In this document: positions 45,801 to 60,000 of the stretch, in pieces | Layout: the number at the start of each line of letters is the position of its first letter | How positions within the stretch are numbered: position 1 is the first letter of the stretch | Assembly: GCF_027744825.2 (NCBI RefSeq) | Contig: NC_071349.1 | Location: 1,240,001 to 1,304,000 of the forward strand | Length of the DNA stretch: 64,000 bases | Source: Synchiropus splendidus | Taxonomy: Eukaryota; Chordata; Actinopteri; Syngnathiformes; Callionymidae | Direction: 5' to 3' | The notes under the pieces: model-generated | Told to the model about the DNA's origin: nothing | The model's input: only the letters and a program-made list of their open reading frames with translations | Database searches by the model: none | Position numbers and translations under genes: made by a program

Positions 45801-48609
45801 TTTGGTGTTCCTGAATCGACCTTATCTCAGGCTGAAAACGCGTTTTCTGCATTGTCCCATAACTTTGCAGGGAAGCTTCAGAACATGAAATGTTCACCTC
45901 CCACTATAGCAGAAAGGGTCTTTCTTGTAGTTGCACATCAAATCTAAGCTGTCTGAAGTGTTTTTCCAAAGTTATCAACATTTTTATGTTTGGCGTTCCG
46001 GAACCCACCTTATCTCAGGCTGAAAACGCGTTTTCGGCATTGTGCCATAACTTTGCTGGGAAGCTTCAGAACATGAAATTTTCACGTCCCACTATAGCAG
46101 AAAGGGTCTTTCTAGTAGTTGCACATCAAATCTAAGCTGTCTGAAGTGTTTTTCGAAACTTATGAACATTTTTATGTTTGGCGTTCCGTAATCGACCTTA
46201 TCTCAGGATGAAAAATCGTTTTCTGCATTGTCCCATAACTTTCCATGGGAAGCTGCAGAACATGAAATTTTGACCTCCCACTATAGCAGAAAGGGTCTTT
46301 CTAGTAGTTGCACATCAAATCTAAGCTGTCTGAAGTGTTTTTCGAAAGTTATCAACATTTTTATGTTTGGCGTTCCGGAATCGACCTTATCTCAGGCTGA
46401 AAACGCGTTTTACGCATTGTGCCATAACTTTGCAGGGAAGCTTCAGAAAATGAAATTTTCACCTCCCACGATAGCAGAAAGGGTCTTTCTAGTAGTTGCA
46501 CATTAAATCTAAGCTATCAGAAGTGTTGTTCCAAAGTTATCAACATTTTTACGTTTGGCGTTTTGGAAACCACCTTATCTCAGGCTGAAAACGCGTTTTC
46601 TGCATTGTGCCATAACTTCTCAGGGAAGCTTCAGAACATGAAATGTTCACCTCCCACTATAGCAGAAAGGGTCTTTCTAGTAGTTGCACATCAAATCTAA
46701 GCTGTCTGAAGTGTTTTTCCAAAGTTATCAACATTTTTATGTTTGGCGTTCCGGAACCCACCTTATCTCAAGCTGAAAACGCGTTTTCTGCATAGTGCCA
46801 TAACTTTGCAGGGAAGCTTCAGAACATGAAATGTTCACCTCCCACTATAGCAGAAAGGGTCTTTCTAGTAGTTGCACATCAAATCTAAGCTGTCTGAAGT
46901 GTTTTTCCAAAGTTATCAACATTTTTATCTTTGGCGTTCCGGAAACCACCTTATCTCAGGCTGAAAACGCGTTTTTGGCATTGTGCCATAAGTTTGCCGG
47001 GAAGCTTCAGAACATGAAATTTTCACGTCCCACTATAGCAGAAAGGGTCTTTCTAGTAGTTGCACATCAAATCTAAGCTGTCTGAAGTGTTTTTCCAAAT
47101 TTATCAACATTTTTACGTTTGGCGTTCCGGAATCGACTTTATCTCAGGATGAAAAATCGTTTTCTGCATTGTCCCATAACTTTGCAGGGAAGCTTCAGAA
47201 CACGAAATTTTCACCTCCCACTATAGCAGAAAGGGTCTTTCTGGTAGTTGAACATCAAATCTAAGCTGTCTGAAGTGTTTTTCCAAAGTTATCAACATTT
47301 TTATGTTTGGCGTTCCGGAACCCACCTTATCTCAGGCTGAAAACGCGTTTTCGGCATTGTGCCAGAACTTTGCAGGGAAGCTTCAGACATGAAATTTTGA
47401 CGTCCCACTATAGCAGAAAGGGTCTTTCTAGTAGTTGCACATCAAATCTAAGCTGTCTGAAGTGTTTTTTGAAAGTTATCAACATTTTTATGTTTGGCGT
47501 TCCGGAACCCACCTTATCTCAAAATGAAAACGCATTTTCTGCATTGTCCCATAACTTTGCCGGGAAGCTTCAGAACATGAAATTTTCACGTCCCACTATA
47601 GCAGAAAGGGTCTTTCTAGTATTTGCCCATCAAATCTAAGCTGTCTGAAGTGTTTTTCGAAAGTTATCAACATTTTTATGTTTGGCGTTCCAGAATCGAC
47701 CTTATCTTAGGCTGAAAACGCGTTGCCTGCATTGTGCCATAACTTTGCAGGGAAGCTTCAGAACATGAAATTTTAAGGTACCACTATAGCAAAAAGGGTC
47801 TTTCTAGTATTTGCACATCAAATCTAAGCTGTCTGAAGTGTTTTTCGAAAGTTATCAACATTTTTATGTTTGGCGTTCTGGAACCCACCTTATCACAAGC
47901 TGAAAACGCATTTTCTGCATTGTGCCATAACTTTGCAGGGAAGCTTCAGAACATGAAATTTTGACCTCCCACTATGGCAGAAAGGGTCTTTCTAGTAGTT
48001 GCACATCAAATCGAAGCTGTCTGAAGTGTTTTTCCAAAGTTATCAACATTTTTACTTTTAGCGTTTCGGAACCCACCTTATCTCAGGCTGAAAACGCGTT
48101 TTCTGCCTTGTGCCATAACTTCTCAGGGAAGCTTCAGAACATGAAATGTTCACCTCCCACTATAGCAGAAAGGGTCTTTCTAGTAGTTGCACATCAAATC
48201 TAAGCTGTCTGAAGTGTTTTTCCAAAGTTATCAACAATTTTATGTTTAGCGTTCCGGAATCGACCTTATCTCAGGCTGAAAACGCGTTTTTACGCATTGT
48301 GCCATAACTTTGCAGGGAGTCTTCAGAACATGAAATTTTGACCTCCCACTATAGCAGAAATGTTCTTTCTAATAGTTGCACATCAAATCTAAGCTGTCTG
48401 AAGTGTTTTTCGAACGTTATCAACATTTTTATGTTTGGCGTTCCAGAATCGACCTTATCTCAGGCTGAAAACGCGTTGTCTGCATTGTGACATAACTTTG
48501 CATGGAAGCTTCCGAACATGAAATTTTCACCTCCCACTATAGCAGAAAGGGTCTTTGTTGTAGTTGCACATCAAATCTAAGCTGTCTGAAGTGTTTTTCC
48601 AAAGTTATC
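42887..48609 (+). repeat. Diverged satellite monomers without clear higher-order repeat
   Basis: About 30 monomers with more private changes and no long exact recurrence noticed. Examples are GTTGGGCG near 45613, TTTAACGTTCC near 45426, an extra-base TTTCCATGGGAAGC near 46251, TTTTAAGGTACC near 47773 and GTTTTTACGC near 48287. Early parts still carry B-type and GAACACGCG-type monomers. Later parts resemble the monomers that form the 2821-bp repeat. No gene is seen. Confidence 0.78.
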
Positions 48610-51430
48610 AACATTTTTATGTTTTGCGTTCCGTAATCGACCTTATCTCAGGCTGAAAACGCGTTTAACGCATTGTGCCATAACTTTGCATGGAAGCTTC
48701 AGAACATGAAATTTTAACCTCCCACTATAGCAGAATGGGTCTTTCTAGTAGTTGCACATCAAATCTAAGCTGTCTGAAGTGTTTTTCCAAAATTATCTAC
48801 ATTTTTATGTTTGGCGTTCCGGAATCGACCTAATCTCAGGCTGAAAACGCGTTTTCTGCATTGTGCCATAACTTTGCAGGGAAGCTTCAGAACATGAAAT
48901 TTTAACCTCCCACTATAGCAGAAATAGTCTTTCTAGTAGTTGCACATCAAATCTTAGCTGTCTGAAGTGTTTTTCCAAGGTTCTCAACATTTTTATGTTT
49001 GGCGTTCTGAAATCAACCTCATCTCAGGCTGAAAACGCGTTTTCTGCATTGTGCCATAACTTTGCAGGGAAGCTTCAGAACATGAAATTTTAACCTCCCA
49101 CTATAGCAGAATGGGTCTTTCTAGTAGTTGCACATCAAATCTAAGCTGTCTGAAGTGTTTTTCTAAAGTTATCAACATTTTTATGTTTGGCGTTCCGGAA
49201 CCCACCTTATCTCAGTCTGAAAACGCGTTTTACATATTTTGCATTAACTTTGCAGGGAAGCTTCAGAACATGAAATGTTCGCCTCCCACTATAGCAGATA
49301 GGGTCTTTCTAGTAGTTGCACATCAAATCTAAGCTGTCTGAAGTGTTTTTCCAAAGTTATCAACATTTTTATGTTTGGCCTTCTGGAACCCACCTTATCT
49401 CAGGCTGAAAACACGTTTTCTGCATTGTGTCATAACGTTGCAGGGAAGCCTCAGAACATGAAATTTTCACCTCCCACTACAGCAGAAAGGGTCTTTGTAG
49501 TAGTTGCAGAGCAAATCTAAGCTGTCTGAAGTGTTTTTCGAAAGTTATCAACATTTTTACGTTTGGCGTTCCGGAATCGACTTTATCTCAGGATGAAAAA
49601 TCGTTTTCTGCATTGTCCCATAACTTTGCAGGGAAGCTTCAGAACATGAAATTTTCACCTCCCACTATAGCAGAAAGGGTCTTTCTGGTAGTTGCACATC
49701 AAATCTAAGCTGTCTGAAGTGTTTTTCGAAAGTTATCAACATTTTTACGTTTGGCGTTCCGGAATCGACTTTATCTCAGGATGAAAAATCGTTTTCTGCA
49801 TTGTCCCATAACTTTGCAGGGAAGCTCCAGAACATGAAATTTTCACCTCCCACGAAAGCAGAAAGGGTCTTTCTAGTAGTTGCACATCAAATCTAAGCTG
49901 TCTGAAGCGTTTTTCGAAAGTTATCGACATTTTTATGTTTGGCGTTCTGGAATCGACCTTATCTCAGGCTGAAAACGCGTTTTACGCATTGTGCCATAAC
50001 TTTGCAGGGAAGCTTCAGAACATGAAATGTTCACCTCCCACAATAGCAGAAAGGGTCTTTGTAGTAGTTGCACATCAAATCTAAGCTGTCTGAAGTGTTT
50101 TTCGAAAGTTATGAACATTTTTATGTTTCGCGTTCCGTAATCGACCTTATCTCAGGATGAAAAATCGTTTTCTGCATTGTCCCATAACTTTCCATGGGAA
50201 GCTTCAGAACATGAAATTTTGACCTCCCACTATAGCAGAAAGGGTCTTTCTAGTAGTTGCACATCAAATCTAAGCTGTCTGAAGTGTTTTTCGAAAGTTA
50301 TCAACATTTTTATGTTTGGCGTTCCGGAATCGACCTTATCTCAGGCTGAAAACGCGTTTTCTGCATTGTGCCGTAACTTTGCAGGGAGACTTCAGAACAT
50401 GAAATTTTGACCTCCCACTATAGCAGAAAGGGTCTTTCTAGTAGTTGCACATCAAATCATAGCAGTCTGAAGTGTTTTTCCAAAGTTCTGAACATTTTTA
50501 TGTTTGGCCTTCTGAAATCAATCTTATCTCAGGCAGAAAACGCGTTTTACGCACTGTGCCATAACTTTGCAGGGAAGCTTCAGAACATGAAATTTTAACC
50601 TCCCACTATAGCAGAAAAGGTCATTCGAGAAGTTGCACATCAAATCTAAGCTGTCTTGAAGTGTTTTTCTGAAGTTATCAACATTTTTATGTTTGGCGTT
50701 CCGGAACCCACCTTATCTCAGCCTGAAAACGCGTTTTACATATTTTGCCATAACTTTGCAGGGAAGCTTCAGAACATGAAATTTTAACATCCCACTATGG
50801 CAGAAAGGGTCTTTCTAGTAGTTGTACATCAAATCTAAGCTGTCTGCAGTGTTTTTCCAAAGTTATCAACATTTTTATTTTGGCGTTCCGGAATCGACCT
50901 TATCTCAGGCTGATAACGCGATTTACGCATTCTGCCATAACTTTGCATGGATGCTTCTGAACATGAAATTTTAACCTCCCACTATAGCAGAAAGGGTCTT
51001 TCTAGTAGTTGCACATCAAATCTAAGCTGTTTGAAGTGTTTTTCCAAAGTTATCAACATTTTTATGTTTGGCGTACCGGAATCAACCTTATCTCAGGCTG
51101 AAAACGCGTTTTCTGCATTGTGCCATAACTTTGCACGGAAGCTTCAGAACATGAAATGTTCACCTCCCACTATAGCAGAAAGAGTCTCTCTAGTAGTTGC
51201 ACATCAAATCTAAGCTGTCTGAAGTGTTTTTCCAAAGTTATCAACATTTTTATGTTTGGCGTTCCGGAACCCACCTTATCTCAGGCTGAAAACGCGTTTT
51301 CTGCTTTGTGGCATAACTTTGCAGGGAAGCTTCAGAACATGACAATTTCACATCCCACTATTGCAGAAAGGGTCTTTCTAGTAGTTGCACATCAAATCTA
51401 AGCTGTCTGAAGTGTATTTCCAAAGTTATA
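48610..51430 (+). repeat. 2821-bp higher-order repeat, copy 1
   Basis: Fifteen monomers plus one base; the extra base fits a TTTCCATGGGAAGC insertion monomer near 50190. Landmarks at 49111, 49745, 49933, 50177, 50407, 50947 and 51156 recur at +2821 and +5642. The start is fixed to 48610-48617 by a TATC/TATA difference at 48609 and the loss of similarity at 57081. It has a private T at 50952 where copies 2 and 3 have A. Confidence 0.92.
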
Positions 51431-54251
51431 AACATTTTTATGTTTTGCGTTCCGTAATCGACCTTATCTCAGGCTGAAAACGCGTTTAACGCATTGTGCC
51501 ATAACTTTGCATGGAAGCTTCAGAACATGAAATTTTAACCTCCCACTATAGCAGAATGGGTCTTTCTAGTAGTTGCACATCAAATCTAAGCTGTCTGAAG
51601 TGTTTTTCCAAAATTATCTACATTTTTATGTTTGGCGTTCCGGAATCGACCTAATCTCAGGCTGAAAACGCGTTTTCTGCATTGTGCCATAACTTTGCAG
51701 GGAAGCTTCAGAACATGAAATTTTAACCTCCCACTATAGCAGAAATAGTCTTTCTAGTAGTTGCACATCAAATCTTAGCTGTCTGAAGTGTTTTTCCAAG
51801 GTTCTCAACATTTTTATGTTTGGCGTTCTGAAATCAACCTCATCTCAGGCTGAAAACGCGTTTTCTGCATTGTGCCATAACTTTGCAGGGAAGCTTCAGA
51901 ACATGAAATTTTAACCTCCCACTATAGCAGAATGGGTCTTTCTAGTAGTTGCACATCAAATCTAAGCTGTCTGAAGTGTTTTTCTAAAGTTATCAACATT
52001 TTTATGTTTGGCGTTCCGGAACCCACCTTATCTCAGTCTGAAAACGCGTTTTACATATTTTGCATTAACTTTGCAGGGAAGCTTCAGAACATGAAATGTT
52101 CGCCTCCCACTATAGCAGATAGGGTCTTTCTAGTAGTTGCACATCAAATCTAAGCTGTCTGAAGTGTTTTTCCAAAGTTATCAACATTTTTATGTTTGGC
52201 CTTCTGGAACCCACCTTATCTCAGGCTGAAAACACGTTTTCTGCATTGTGTCATAACGTTGCAGGGAAGCCTCAGAACATGAAATTTTCACCTCCCACTA
52301 CAGCAGAAAGGGTCTTTGTAGTAGTTGCAGAGCAAATCTAAGCTGTCTGAAGTGTTTTTCGAAAGTTATCAACATTTTTACGTTTGGCGTTCCGGAATCG
52401 ACTTTATCTCAGGATGAAAAATCGTTTTCTGCATTGTCCCATAACTTTGCAGGGAAGCTTCAGAACATGAAATTTTCACCTCCCACTATAGCAGAAAGGG
52501 TCTTTCTGGTAGTTGCACATCAAATCTAAGCTGTCTGAAGTGTTTTTCGAAAGTTATCAACATTTTTACGTTTGGCGTTCCGGAATCGACTTTATCTCAG
52601 GATGAAAAATCGTTTTCTGCATTGTCCCATAACTTTGCAGGGAAGCTCCAGAACATGAAATTTTCACCTCCCACGAAAGCAGAAAGGGTCTTTCTAGTAG
52701 TTGCACATCAAATCTAAGCTGTCTGAAGCGTTTTTCGAAAGTTATCGACATTTTTATGTTTGGCGTTCTGGAATCGACCTTATCTCAGGCTGAAAACGCG
52801 TTTTACGCATTGTGCCATAACTTTGCAGGGAAGCTTCAGAACATGAAATGTTCACCTCCCACAATAGCAGAAAGGGTCTTTGTAGTAGTTGCACATCAAA
52901 TCTAAGCTGTCTGAAGTGTTTTTCGAAAGTTATGAACATTTTTATGTTTCGCGTTCCGTAATCGACCTTATCTCAGGATGAAAAATCGTTTTCTGCATTG
53001 TCCCATAACTTTCCATGGGAAGCTTCAGAACATGAAATTTTGACCTCCCACTATAGCAGAAAGGGTCTTTCTAGTAGTTGCACATCAAATCTAAGCTGTC
53101 TGAAGTGTTTTTCGAAAGTTATCAACATTTTTATGTTTGGCGTTCCGGAATCGACCTTATCTCAGGCTGAAAACGCGTTTTCTGCATTGTGCCGTAACTT
53201 TGCAGGGAGACTTCAGAACATGAAATTTTGACCTCCCACTATAGCAGAAAGGGTCTTTCTAGTAGTTGCACATCAAATCATAGCAGTCTGAAGTGTTTTT
53301 CCAAAGTTCTGAACATTTTTATGTTTGGCCTTCTGAAATCAATCTTATCTCAGGCAGAAAACGCGTTTTACGCACTGTGCCATAACTTTGCAGGGAAGCT
53401 TCAGAACATGAAATTTTAACCTCCCACTATAGCAGAAAAGGTCATTCGAGAAGTTGCACATCAAATCTAAGCTGTCTTGAAGTGTTTTTCTGAAGTTATC
53501 AACATTTTTATGTTTGGCGTTCCGGAACCCACCTTATCTCAGCCTGAAAACGCGTTTTACATATTTTGCCATAACTTTGCAGGGAAGCTTCAGAACATGA
53601 AATTTTAACATCCCACTATGGCAGAAAGGGTCTTTCTAGTAGTTGTACATCAAATCTAAGCTGTCTGCAGTGTTTTTCCAAAGTTATCAACATTTTTATT
53701 TTGGCGTTCCGGAATCGACCTTATCTCAGGCTGATAACGCGATTTACGCATTCTGCCATAACTTTGCATGGAAGCTTCTGAACATGAAATTTTAACCTCC
53801 CACTATAGCAGAAAGGGTCTTTCTAGTAGTTGCACATCAAATCTAAGCTGTTTGAAGTGTTTTTCCAAAGTTATCAACATTTTTATGTTTGGCGTACCGG
53901 AATCAACCTTATCTCAGGCTGAAAACGCGTTTTCTGCATTGTGCCATAACTTTGCACGGAAGCTTCAGAACATGAAATGTTCACCTCCCACTATAGCAGA
54001 AAGAGTCTCTCTAGTAGTTGCACATCAAATCTAAGCTGTCTGAAGTGTTTTTCCAAAGTTATCAACATTTTTATGTTTGGCGTTCCGGAACCCACCTTAT
54101 CTCAGGCTGAAAACGCGTTTTCTGCTTTGTGGCATAACTTTGCAGGGAAGCTTCAGAACATGACAATTTCACATCCCACTATTGCAGAAAGGGTCTTTCT
54201 AGTAGTTGCACATCAAATCTAAGCTGTCTGAAGTGTATTTCCAAAGTTATA
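51431..54251 (+). repeat. 2821-bp higher-order repeat, copy 2
   Basis: Near-perfect tandem copy. It shares GAAATAGTC (about 51742) with copy 1 and the AAGCTTC state at 53773 with copy 3, so it is intermediate between its neighbours. Confidence 0.92.
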
Positions 54252-57072
54252 AACATTTTTATGTTTTGCGTTCCGTAATCGACCTTATCTCAGGCTGAAA
54301 ACGCGTTTAACGCATTGTGCCATAACTTTGCATGGAAGCTTCAGAACATGAAATTTTAACCTCCCACTATAGCAGAATGGGTCTTTCTAGTAGTTGCACA
54401 TCAAATCTAAGCTGTCTGAAGTGTTTTTCCAAAATTATCTACATTTTTATGTTTGGCGTTCCGGAATCGACCTAATCTCAGGCTGAAAACGCGTTTTCTG
54501 CATTGTGCCATAACTTTGCAGGGAAGCTTCAGAACATGAAATTTTAACCTCCCACTATAGCAGAATGGGTCTTTCTAGTAGTTGCACATCAAATCTTAGC
54601 TGTCTGAAGTGTTTTTCCAAGGTTCTCAACATTTTTATGTTTGGCGTTCTGAAATCAACCTCATCTCAGGCTGAAAACGCGTTTTCTGCATTGTGCCATA
54701 ACTTTGCAGGGAAGCTTCAGAACATGAAATTTTAACCTCCCACTATAGCAGAATGGGTCTTTCTAGTAGTTGCACATCAAATCTAAGCTGTCTGAAGTGT
54801 TTTTCTAAAGTTATCAACATTTTTATGTTTGGCGTTCCGGAACCCACCTTATCTCAGTCTGAAAACGCGTTTTACATATTTTGCATTAACTTTGCAGGGA
54901 AGCTTCAGAACATGAAATGTTCGCCTCCCACTATAGCAGATAGGGTCTTTCTAGTAGTTGCACATCAAATCTAAGCTGTCTGAAGTGTTTTTCCAAAGTT
55001 ATCAACATTTTTATGTTTGGCCTTCTGGAACCCACCTTATCTCAGGCTGAAAACACGTTTTCTGCATTGTGTCATAACGTTGCAGGGAAGCCTCAGAACA
55101 TGAAATTTTCACCTCCCACTACAGCAGAAAGGGTCTTTGTAGTAGTTGCAGAGCAAATCTAAGCTGTCTGAAGTGTTTTTCGAAAGTTATCAACATTTTT
55201 ACGTTTGGCGTTCCGGAATCGACTTTATCTCAGGATGAAAAATCGTTTTCTGCATTGTCCCATAACTTTGCAGGGAAGCTTCAGAACATGAAATTTTCAC
55301 CTCCCACTATAGCAGAAAGGGTCTTTCTGGTAGTTGCACATCAAATCTAAGCTGTCTGAAGTGTTTTTCGAAAGTTATCAACATTTTTACGTTTGGCGTT
55401 CCGGAATCGACTTTATCTCAGGATGAAAAATCGTTTTCTGCATTGTCCCATAACTTTGCAGGGAAGCTCCAGAACATGAAATTTTCACCTCCCACGAAAG
55501 CAGAAAGGGTCTTTCTAGTAGTTGCACATCAAATCTAAGCTGTCTGAAGCGTTTTTCGAAAGTTATCGACATTTTTATGTTTGGCGTTCTGGAATCGACC
55601 TTATCTCAGGCTGAAAACGCGTTTTACGCATTGTGCCATAACTTTGCAGGGAAGCTTCAGAACATGAAATGTTCACCTCCCACAATAGCAGAAAGGGTCT
55701 TTGTAGTAGTTGCACATCAAATCTAAGCTGTCTGAAGTGTTTTTCGAAAGTTATGAACATTTTTATGTTTCGCGTTCCGTAATCGACCTTATCTCAGGAT
55801 GAAAAATCGTTTTCTGCATTGTCCCATAACTTTCCATGGGAAGCTTCAGAACATGAAATTTTGACCTCCCACTATAGCAGAAAGGGTCTTTCTAGTAGTT
55901 GCACATCAAATCTAAGCTGTCTGAAGTGTTTTTCGAAAGTTATCAACATTTTTATGTTTGGCGTTCCGGAATCGACCTTATCTCAGGCTGAAAACGCGTT
56001 TTCTGCATTGTGCCGTAACTTTGCAGGGAGACTTCAGAACATGAAATTTTGACCTCCCACTATAGCAGAAAGGGTCTTTCTAGTAGTTGCACATCAAATC
56101 ATAGCAGTCTGAAGTGTTTTTCCAAAGTTCTGAACATTTTTATGTTTGGCCTTCTGAAATCAATCTTATCTCAGGCAGAAAACGCGTTTTACGCACTGTG
56201 CCATAACTTTGCAGGGAAGCTTCAGAACATGAAATTTTAACCTCCCACTATAGCAGAAAAGGTCATTCGAGAAGTTGCACATCAAATCTAAGCTGTCTTG
56301 AAGTGTTTTTCTGAAGTTATCAACATTTTTATGTTTGGCGTTCCGGAACCCACCTTATCTCAGCCTGAAAACGCGTTTTACATATTTTGCCATAACTTTG
56401 CAGGGAAGCTTCAGAACATGAAATTTTAACATCCCACTATGGCAGAAAGGGTCTTTCTAGTAGTTGTACATCAAATCTAAGCTGTCTGCAGTGTTTTTCC
56501 AAAGTTATCAACATTTTTATTTTGGCGTTCCGGAATCGACCTTATCTCAGGCTGATAACGCGATTTACGCATTCTGCCATAACTTTGCATGGAAGCTTCT
56601 GAACATGAAATTTTAACCTCCCACTATAGCAGAAAGGGTCTTTCTAGTAGTTGCACATCAAATCTAAGCTGTTTGAAGTGTTTTTCCAAAGTTATCAACA
56701 TTTTTATGTTTGGCGTACCGGAATCAACCTTATCTCAGGCTGAAAACGCGTTTTCTGCATTGTGCCATAACTTTGCACGGAAGCTTCAGAACATGAAATG
56801 TTCACCTCCCACTATAGCAGAAAGAGTCTCTCTAGTAGTTGCACATCAAATCTAAGCTGTCTGAAGTGTTTTTCCAAAGTTATCAACATTTTTATGTTTG
56901 GCGTTCCGGAACCCACCTTATCTCAGGCTGAAAACGCGTTTTCTGCTTTGTGGCATAACTTTGCAGGGAAGCTTCAGAACATGACAATTTCACATCCCAC
57001 TATTGCAGAAAGGGTCTTTCTAGTAGTTGCACATCAAATCTAAGCTGTCTGAAGTGTATTTCCAAAGTTATA
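54252..57072 (+). repeat. 2821-bp higher-order repeat, copy 3
   Basis: Near-perfect tandem copy. It differs from copies 1 and 2 at three adjacent bases (54566-54568), reading GAATGGGTC in place of GAAATAGTC. The GAATGGGTC form is present in neighbouring monomers, so the patch looks like gene conversion. Confidence 0.92.
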
Positions 57073-60000
57073 AACATTTTAATGTTTGGCGTTCCGGAAT
57101 CGACCTTATCTCAGGCTGAATACGCGTTTTCTGCATTGTGCCATAACTTTGCAGGGAATCTTCAGAACATGAAATTTTCACCTCCCACTATAGCAGAAAG
57201 GGTCTTTCTAGTAGTTCCACATCAAATCTAAGCTGTTTGAAGTGTTTTTCCAAAATTATCAACATTTTTATGTTTGGCGTTCCGGAATCAACCTTATCTC
57301 ACGCTGAAAACGCGTTTGACGCATTGTGCCATAACTTTGCAGGAAAGCTTCAGAACATGACATTTCAACATCCCACTATAGCAGAAAGGGTCTTTCTAGT
57401 AGTTGCACATGAAATCTAAGCTGTTTGAAGTGTTTTTCGAAAGTTATCAACATTTTTATGTTTGGCGTTCCGGAATCGACCTTATCTCAGGCTGATAACG
57501 CGATTTACGCATTCTGCCATAACTTTGCAGGGAAGTTTCTGAACATGAAATTTTCAAATCCCACTATAGCAGAAAGGGTCTTTCTAGTAGTTGCACATCA
57601 AATCTAAGCTGTCTGAAGTGTTTTTCGATAGTTTTCAACATTTTTATATTTGGCGTTCCTGAATCGACCTTATCTCAGGCTGAAAACACGTTTTCTGCAT
57701 TGTGCCATAACTTTGCAGGGAAGCTTCAGAACATGAAATTTTCAACTCCCACTACAGCAGAAAGGGTCTTTCTAGTAGTTGCACGTCAAATCTAAGCTGT
57801 CTGAAGTGTTTTTCCAAAGTTATCAACATTTTTATGTTTGGCATTCCAGAATCGACCTTATCTCTGGCTGAAAACGCGTTTTCTGCATTGTGCCACAACT
57901 TTACAGGGAAACTTCAGAACATGAAATTTTCACCTCCCACTATAGCAGAAAGGGTCTTTCTAGTAGTTGCACATCAAATCTAAGCTGTCTGAAGTGTTTT
58001 TTCAAAGTTATCATATTTTTATGTTTGGCGTTCCGTAATTGACCTTGTCTCATGCTGAAAACGCGTTTTCTGCATTGTGCCATAACTTTGCAGGGAAGCT
58101 TCAGAACATGACATTTCAACATCCCACTATAGCCGAAAGGGTCTTTCTAGTAGTTGCACATAAAATCTAAGCTGTCTGAAGTGTTTTTCCAAAGTTATAA
58201 ACATTTTTATGTTTGGCGTTCCGGAACCCACCTTTTCTCAGGCTGAAAATGCGTTTTCTGCATTGTGCCACAACTTTGCAGGGAAGCTTCAGAACATGAA
58301 ATTTTCACCTCCCACTATAGCAGAAAGGGTCTTTCTAGTAGTTGCGCATCAAATCTAAGCTCTCTGAAGTGTTTTTCCAAAGTTATCAACATTTTTATGT
58401 TTGGCGTTCTGAAATCAACCTCATCTCAGGCTGAAAACGAGTTTTACGCATTGTGTCATAACTTTGCAGCGAAGCTTCAGAACTTGAAATTTTCACCTCC
58501 CACTATAGCAGAAAGGGGCTTTCTCGTAGTTGCACATCAAATCTAAGCTGTCTGAAGTGTTTTTCCAAAGTTATCAATATTTTTATGTTTGGCGTTCCGG
58601 AATCGACCTTATCTCAGGCTGAAAACGCGTTTCCTGCATTGTTGCATAACTTTGCAGGGATGCTTCAGAACATGAAATGTTCGCCTCCCACTATAGCAGA
58701 TAGGGTCTTTCGAGGAGTTGCACATCAAATCTAAGCTGTCTGAAGTGTTTTTCCAAATTTATCAACATTTTTATGTTTGGCGTTCTGGAACCCACCTTAT
58801 CTCAGGCTGAAAACGCGTTTTCTGCATTGTGCCATAACTTTGCAGGGAAGCTTCAGAACATGAAATTTTCACTTCCCACTATAGCAGAAAGGTTCTTTCT
58901 AGTAGTTGCACATCAAATCTAAGCTGTCTGAAGTGTTTTTCGAAAGTTATCAACATTTTTATGTTTGGCGTTCTGGAACCCACCTTATCTCAGCCTGAAA
59001 ACGCGTTTTACATATTTTGCCATAACTTTGCAGGGAAGCTTCAGAACATGAAATTTTCACCTCCCACTATAGCAGAAAGGGTGTTTCTAGTAGTTGCACA
59101 TCTAATCTAAGCTGTCTGTAGAGTTTTTCCTGAGTTATCAACATTTTTATGTTTGGCGTTCTGCAATCAACCTCATCTCAGGCTGAAAACGCGTTTTACG
59201 CATTGTGCCATAACTTTGCAGGGAAGCTTCAGAACATGATATTTTCACCTCCCACTATAGCAGAAAGGATCTTTCTCGTAGTTGCACATCAAATCTAAGC
59301 TGTCTGAAGTGTTTTTCGAAAGTTTTCAACATTTTTATGTTTGGTGTTCCTGAATCGACCTTATCTCAGGCCGAAAACGCGTTTTCTGCATTGTGCCATA
59401 ACTTTGCAGGGAAGCTTTAGAACATGAAATTTTCACCTCCCACTAGAGCAGAAAGGATATTTCTAGTAGTTGCACAACAAACTAAGCTGTCTGAAGTGTT
59501 TTTCGAAAGTTATCAACATTTTTATGTTTGGCGTTTCGGAATCGACCATATCTCAGGATGAAAAATCGTTTTCTGCATTGTCCCATAACTTTGCAGGGAA
59601 GCTTCAGAACATGAAATTTTGTCCTCCCACTATAGCAGAAAGGGTCTTTCCAGTAGTTGCACATCAAATCTAAGCTGTCTGTAGAGTTTTTCCTGAGTTA
59701 TCAACATTTTTATGTTTGGCGTTTTGAAATCAACCTCATCTCAGGCTGAAAACGCGTTTTACGCATTGTGCCATAACTTTGCAGGGAAGCTTCAGAACAT
59801 GATATTTTCACCTCCCACTATAGCAGATAGGGTCTTTCTCGTAGTTGCACATCAAATCTAAGCTGTCTGAAGTGTTTTTCCAAAGTTATCAACATTTTTA
59901 TGTTTGGCGTTCTGGAAACCACCTTATCTCAGGCTGAAAACAGGTTTTCTGCATTGTGCCATGACTTCGCAGGGAAGCTTCAGAACATGAAATTTTCACC

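Noticed and set aside
47307..47639. Longest open reading frames (about 110 codons), with family-like resemblance among many short frames on both strands
   Set aside because: They are translations of the satellite itself. The resemblance comes from the DNA repeat. Because 188 is not a multiple of 3, each monomer shifts the frame, and most plus-strand frames end at the TAA in CAAATCTAAG. There is no codon bias, start context or conserved domain.
47770..47785. GGTACC near 47775 as another member of the KpnI monomer class
   Set aside because: It lies at a different monomer position (TTTTAAGGTACCAC, in the usual CACCTCCCAC region) and arose independently.
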